Positions 6,629-8,758 of a stretch of 8,758 nt of DNA are shown piece by piece. Made by a program: the position numbers and the translations under genes. Location: NCBI GenBank assembly GCA_003446775.1, contig DMCH01000122.1, positions 4,097 to 12,854 on the forward strand. Direction: 5' to 3'. Numbering within the stretch: position 1 is the stretch's first letter; every line of letters begins with the position of its first letter. The DNA is from Chloroflexota bacterium (GTDB lineage Bacteria > Chloroflexota > Dormibacteria > Dormibacterales > Dormibacteraceae). The notes under the pieces are model-generated. The model ran no database searches and was not told where the DNA came from. It saw only the letters and a program-made list of their open reading frames with translations.

Positions 6629-7108
6629 CTAAAGGCCGAAGTAACCGCGGCGGCTGAAGACCATCGGCGAGACACCCACGAGGTGGTCGCCCTCGACGAC
6701 ATTGCCGATCAGGATCCAGTGGTCACCGGCCTCGATGGTGTCCCTTAGCGTGCAGACGGCATAGGCGGCGCAGTCGTCTTCGAGGATCGGGCCGCCGTGG
6801 GCCGACCCGGGCCGGCGCCAGGCGATCCCATCGAACTTGTCTGAAAGCTTCGTGGCCATCCGCCGTGCCAGCTGCTCGCGCCCGGCGGCAAGGATGTTGG
6901 CGGTGAAGCCGCCGGCATGCTGGACGGCCGGCAGCGTGTTCGAGGTCTTGTCGATGCAGGCCAGCGCGAGTGGAGGGTCCAGGGAAACGGCGCAGAAGGC
7001 GCTGACTGTGAGGCCCCGCGGCAGCGAGTCCTGGCCGAAGGCGGTGAGCACCACGACGCCGCTCGGAAAGCTGGCCATGACTTCCCGGAATCGCTCGTGG
7101 GTGATCAC
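6629..7108 (-). CDS. Flavin reductase-like FMN-binding domain protein
   Basis: Predicted NAD(P)H:flavin oxidoreductase of the flavin reductase-like family, which often supplies reduced FMN or FAD to a two-component monooxygenase. The 159-residue protein is a complete single domain with the split-barrel flavin-binding pattern. The start ITHERFREVMASFPSGVVVLTA is followed by RGLTVSAFCAVSLDPPLALACI (about 31-52, flavin phosphate and ring contacts), KTSNT, GGFTANIL, and the C-terminal GDHWILIGNVVEG (about 128-140) whose His is typical of the family. GTG 7108 is the only start giving the full N-terminus, because an in-frame TGA lies four codons upstream. No monooxygenase or oxygenase partner is in the window. 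The gene converges with ccdA across 6 bases and diverges from lhr across about 70 bases. The cofactor (FMN or FAD) and partner enzyme cannot be decided. Confidence 0.92.
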   Translation of the reverse strand: MITHERFREVMASFPSGVVVLTAFGQDSLPRGLTVSAFCAVSLDPPLALACIDKTSNTLPAVQHAGGFTANILAAGREQLARRMATKLSDKFDGIAWRRPGSAHGGPILEDDCAAYAVCTLRDTIEAGDHWILIGNVVEGDHLVGVSPMVFSRRGYFGL

Positions 7109-7126
7109 GTGGAGCGATCATCCCCG

Positions 7127-7132
7127 ATCTTA
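7127..7132 (-). promoter_or_regulatory. Possible -10 element for the flavin reductase gene
   Basis: On the minus strand TAAGAT matches the -10 consensus at four of six positions and ends 18 bases before GTG 7108, which would give a 5' leader of about 10 bases. No good -35 is seen 16-18 bases upstream. The element directly abuts the inverted repeat at 7133-7151, where a bound repressor would block it. Confidence 0.35.
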
Positions 7133-7151
7133 ACAACGAACGCTTGTTTGT
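7133..7151. promoter_or_regulatory. Operator-like imperfect inverted repeat between flavin reductase gene and lhr
   Basis: ACAACGAACGCTTGTTTGT is an interrupted dyad: ACAA..AA...TT..TTGT pairs 6 of 9 positions around a central base. ACAA/TTGT-edged dyads of about this size resemble operators of TetR-family repressors. It lies next to the flavin reductase -10 and covers the candidate lhr -35, so one bound protein could affect both genes. No regulator gene is in the window. The repeat is imperfect and could be chance. Confidence 0.35.
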
Positions 7152-7172
7152 AGAGCCGGAAGCGATCAAACT
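7144..7172 (+). promoter_or_regulatory. Candidate lhr promoter (-35 TTGTTT, -10 CAAACT)
   Basis: TTGTTT at 7144-7149 and CAAACT at 7167-7172 are separated by 17 bases, the canonical spacing. The -10 ends 7 bases before GTG 7180, again the arrangement for a leaderless message. No Shine-Dalgarno sequence is well placed. The -10 departs from TANNNT in its first base. The -35 lies inside the inverted repeat at 7133-7151. Confidence 0.35.
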
Positions 7173-7179
7173 GGACGGT

Positions 7180-8758
7180 GTGGGGGACGTCCTCGACCTC
7201 TTTGCACCGGCGACGAGAGATTGGTTTCGCGCCGCCTTCGCGGAGCCGACGCAGGTTCAGGAGCGCGGGTGGCGCGAGGTCGCCGCAGGCCGGCATGTGC
7301 TCATGGCCGCCCCGACCGGGAGCGGCAAGACCCTGGCCGCCTTCCTCTGGTGCCTGGATCGCCTGGCCTCTGAGCCGATGCCGGCCGAGGCCGAGCGCTG
7401 TCGCGTCCTTTATGTATCGCCGCTGAAGGCCCTCGCCCATGACGTCGACCGCAACCTCCGCTCGCCGCTGGTGGGGATTCGCCACCAGATCGAGACGGCC
7501 GGGGGCGTCGCGCCCGACATCACCGCCGCCATCCGCACGGGCGACACGCCGACCGAGGTGCGGCGCTCGATGGAACGCCACCCGCCCGACATCCTCATCA
7601 CGACCCCGGAGTCGCTCTACCTGATCCTCACCAGCGCGGCGCGAAGGATTCTCGCTTCGGTGCGATGGCTGATCGTCGACGAGATCCATTCGGTCGCCGC
7701 CACCAAGCGTGGCTCGCATCTGGCGCTGAGCCTCGAGCGGTTGTCTGCGCTCACGAAAGTCGAGCCGCAGCGGATCGGACTGTCCGCAACCCAGCGTCCG
7801 CTGGAAGAGGTGGCGAAGTTCCTCGGTGGGACCAGCCGCGACGTGGCCATCGTCGACGCCGGCCGTCTGAAGACGATGGAGGTCAAGGTCGAAGTCCCGG
7901 TCGAGGACATGGCTCAGCTGAAGTCCTACGACGATTCCGGCCAGACGTCGAACAGCATCTGGCCGGCGATCTATCCGCGTCTTCTGCAGCTCATCCGCGA
8001 CCATCGCTCGACGATCGTCTTCGTCAATTCGCGTCGCCTGTCCGAGCGGATCGCCGCGCGCATCAACGAGCTCGCCGAAGAGGACCTCGTGCGCGCGCAT
8101 CACGGCTCCATCGCGCGCGAGCAGCGACTCCTCATCGAGGACCAGCTCAAGGCCGGAACCCTGCGCGGGCTCGTGGCCACGTCGACCCTCGAGTTGGGCA
8201 TCGACATGGGCGCGGTCGATCTCGTGCTGCAGGTCGAATCGCCTCCCAGCGTCGCCGCAGGAATTCAGCGGGTCGGACGCGCCGGACACTCGGTGGGCGA
8301 GATCTCGCGCGGCGTCTTCATCCCCAAGTTCCGGGGCGACCTGGTCAAGATGGCGGCGGTCGTTGAGGGGATGCTTGAAGGCCGTATCGAATCGACGACC
8401 GTCCCGCGCAAGCCCCTCGACGTCCTCGCCCAACAGGTGGTCGCGATGTGCGCGATGGACGAGTGGCGCGTCGACGACCTGGCCGCGGTCGTGCGCCGCG
8501 CATACCCGTACAGCGACCTGGGCCCGAGGTCGTTCGAATCGGTCCTCGACATGCTCAGCGGCCGGTATCCGTCCGACGAGTTCGCCGAGCTCCGGCCGCG
8601 CATCGTGTGGGACCGCGTGGCGGGGACGATCCGCGGAAGGGCCGGCGCGCAGCGCCTGGCCGTCACCAATGCGGGCACTATCCCCGACCGCGGCCTGTAC
8701 ACGGTCAACCTGCTCGAAGACGGGCGACGTGTGGGAGAGCTCGACGAGGAGATGGTCT
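7180..8758 (+). CDS. lhr: Lhr-type superfamily 2 DNA helicase, N-terminal part (3' end outside window)
   Basis: Large ATP-dependent 3'-5' helicase of the Lhr (large helicase-related) family, implicated in DNA repair in other bacteria. The 526 residues visible hold both RecA-like domains and the start of the winged-helix region. Visible motifs are the Q-motif-like EPTQVQERGW (22-31), motif I APTGSGKT (44-51), motif Ia VSPLKALAHD, TTPESL (141-146), motif II DEIH (167-170), motif III SAT (202-204), motif IV IVFVNSRR, motif V LVATSTLELGIDMG, and motif VI QRVGRAGH (363-370). The DEIH box, HHGS and the VESPPSVAAGIQRVGRAGH block are typical of Lhr rather than RecQ or DEAD-box RNA helicases. Bacterial Lhr proteins run to about 1,400-1,600 residues, so most of the C-terminal part is outside. 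GTG 7180 fits the family start (GDVLDLFAPATRDWF); TTG 7144 would add 12 residues. Confidence 0.95.
   Translation, partial: MGDVLDLFAPATRDWFRAAFAEPTQVQERGWREVAAGRHVLMAAPTGSGKTLAAFLWCLDRLASEPMPAEAERCRVLYVSPLKALAHDVDRNLRSPLVGIRHQIETAGGVAPDITAAIRTGDTPTEVRRSMERHPPDILITTPESLYLILTSAARRILASVRWLIVDEIHSVAATKRGSHLALSLERLSALTKVEPQRIGLSATQRPLEEVAKFLGGTSRDVAIVDAGRLKTMEVKVEVPVEDMAQLKSYDDSGQTSNSIWPAIYPRLLQLIRDHRSTIVFVNSRRLSERIAARINELAEEDLVRAHHGSIAREQRLLIEDQLKAGTLRGLVATSTLELGIDMGAVDLVLQVESPPSVAAGIQRVGRAGHSVGEISRGVFIPKFRGDLVKMAAVVEGMLEGRIESTTVPRKPLDVLAQQVVAMCAMDEWRVDDLAAVVRRAYPYSDLGPRSFESVLDMLSGRYPSDEFAELRPRIVWDRVAGTIRGRAGAQRLAVTNAGTIPDRGLYTVNLLEDGRRVGELDEEMV

Noticed and set aside
7101..7111. Palindromes GTGATCAC and CACGTG over the flavin reductase start
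   Set aside because: They are short and formed by the first codons (GTG ATC ACC) of the gene. Such palindromes are common by chance in this composition.
7118..7120. ATG on the minus strand 5 bases after TAAGAT as the flavin reductase start
   Set aside because: It is in a different reading frame from the flavin reductase domain. Only GTG 7108 opens the correct frame.
7105..8433. 442-residue open frame on the minus strand antisense to lhr
   Set aside because: The plus strand encodes all the SF2 helicase motifs in order. The antisense product is Arg/Asp/Gly-rich with no family resemblance, a codon-bias shadow.
1..8758. Defence system, mobile element, CRISPR array or biosynthetic cluster
   Set aside because: The genes are familiar housekeeping families. 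No nuclease-toxin pairs, transposase, integrase, direct-repeat array, tRNA or large non-coding stretch is present.

Overview
The window is a compact, GC-rich (my estimate is about two-thirds G+C) bacterial chromosomal segment. It is almost entirely protein-coding, with seven genes, frequent GTG/TTG starts and intergenic gaps of 6 to about 70 bases. I see no rRNA, tRNA, CRISPR array, insertion sequence, integrase or phage gene. Gene content (an Ams1-type GH38 mannosidase, PepF, CcdA, a large Lhr helicase) and the lack of convincing Shine-Dalgarno sequences fit a high-GC Chloroflexota/Dormibacterota-like or actinobacterial lineage. That placement is an inference from style, not from a marker gene.

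Layout from left to right: (1) 1-2615, minus strand: a GH38 alpha-mannosidase whose last few dozen residues lie beyond the left edge. (2) 2662-3096, plus: a small GNAT acetyltransferase, divergent from the mannosidase. (3) 3093-4904, minus: an M3B oligoendopeptidase (PepF-like), convergent with the GNAT gene, the two stop codons sharing one CTAG. (4) 4950-5837, plus: an alpha/beta hydrolase, divergent from pepF. (5) 5837-6622, plus: a CcdA-type membrane thiol-disulfide transporter, whose GTG start overlaps the hydrolase TAG by one base, so the pair is probably an operon. (6) 6629-7108, minus: a flavin-reductase-like FMN-binding protein, convergent with ccdA across a 6-base gap. (7) 7180 to the right edge, plus: the N-terminal 526 residues of an Lhr-type superfamily 2 helicase.

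The genes look like separate housekeeping or catabolic functions rather than one pathway: glycan trimming, peptide turnover, ester or lactone hydrolysis, cell-envelope redox, flavin reduction and DNA repair. The only structural coupling is hydrolase-ccdA. The most notable regulatory signal is a recurring TANNNT-like -10 element 7 or 8 bases before several start codons with no Shine-Dalgarno sequence, suggesting leaderless transcripts. A second is an operator-like inverted repeat between the flavin reductase gene and lhr. I found no convincing undescribed multi-gene system here; the findings are modest and ranked accordingly.
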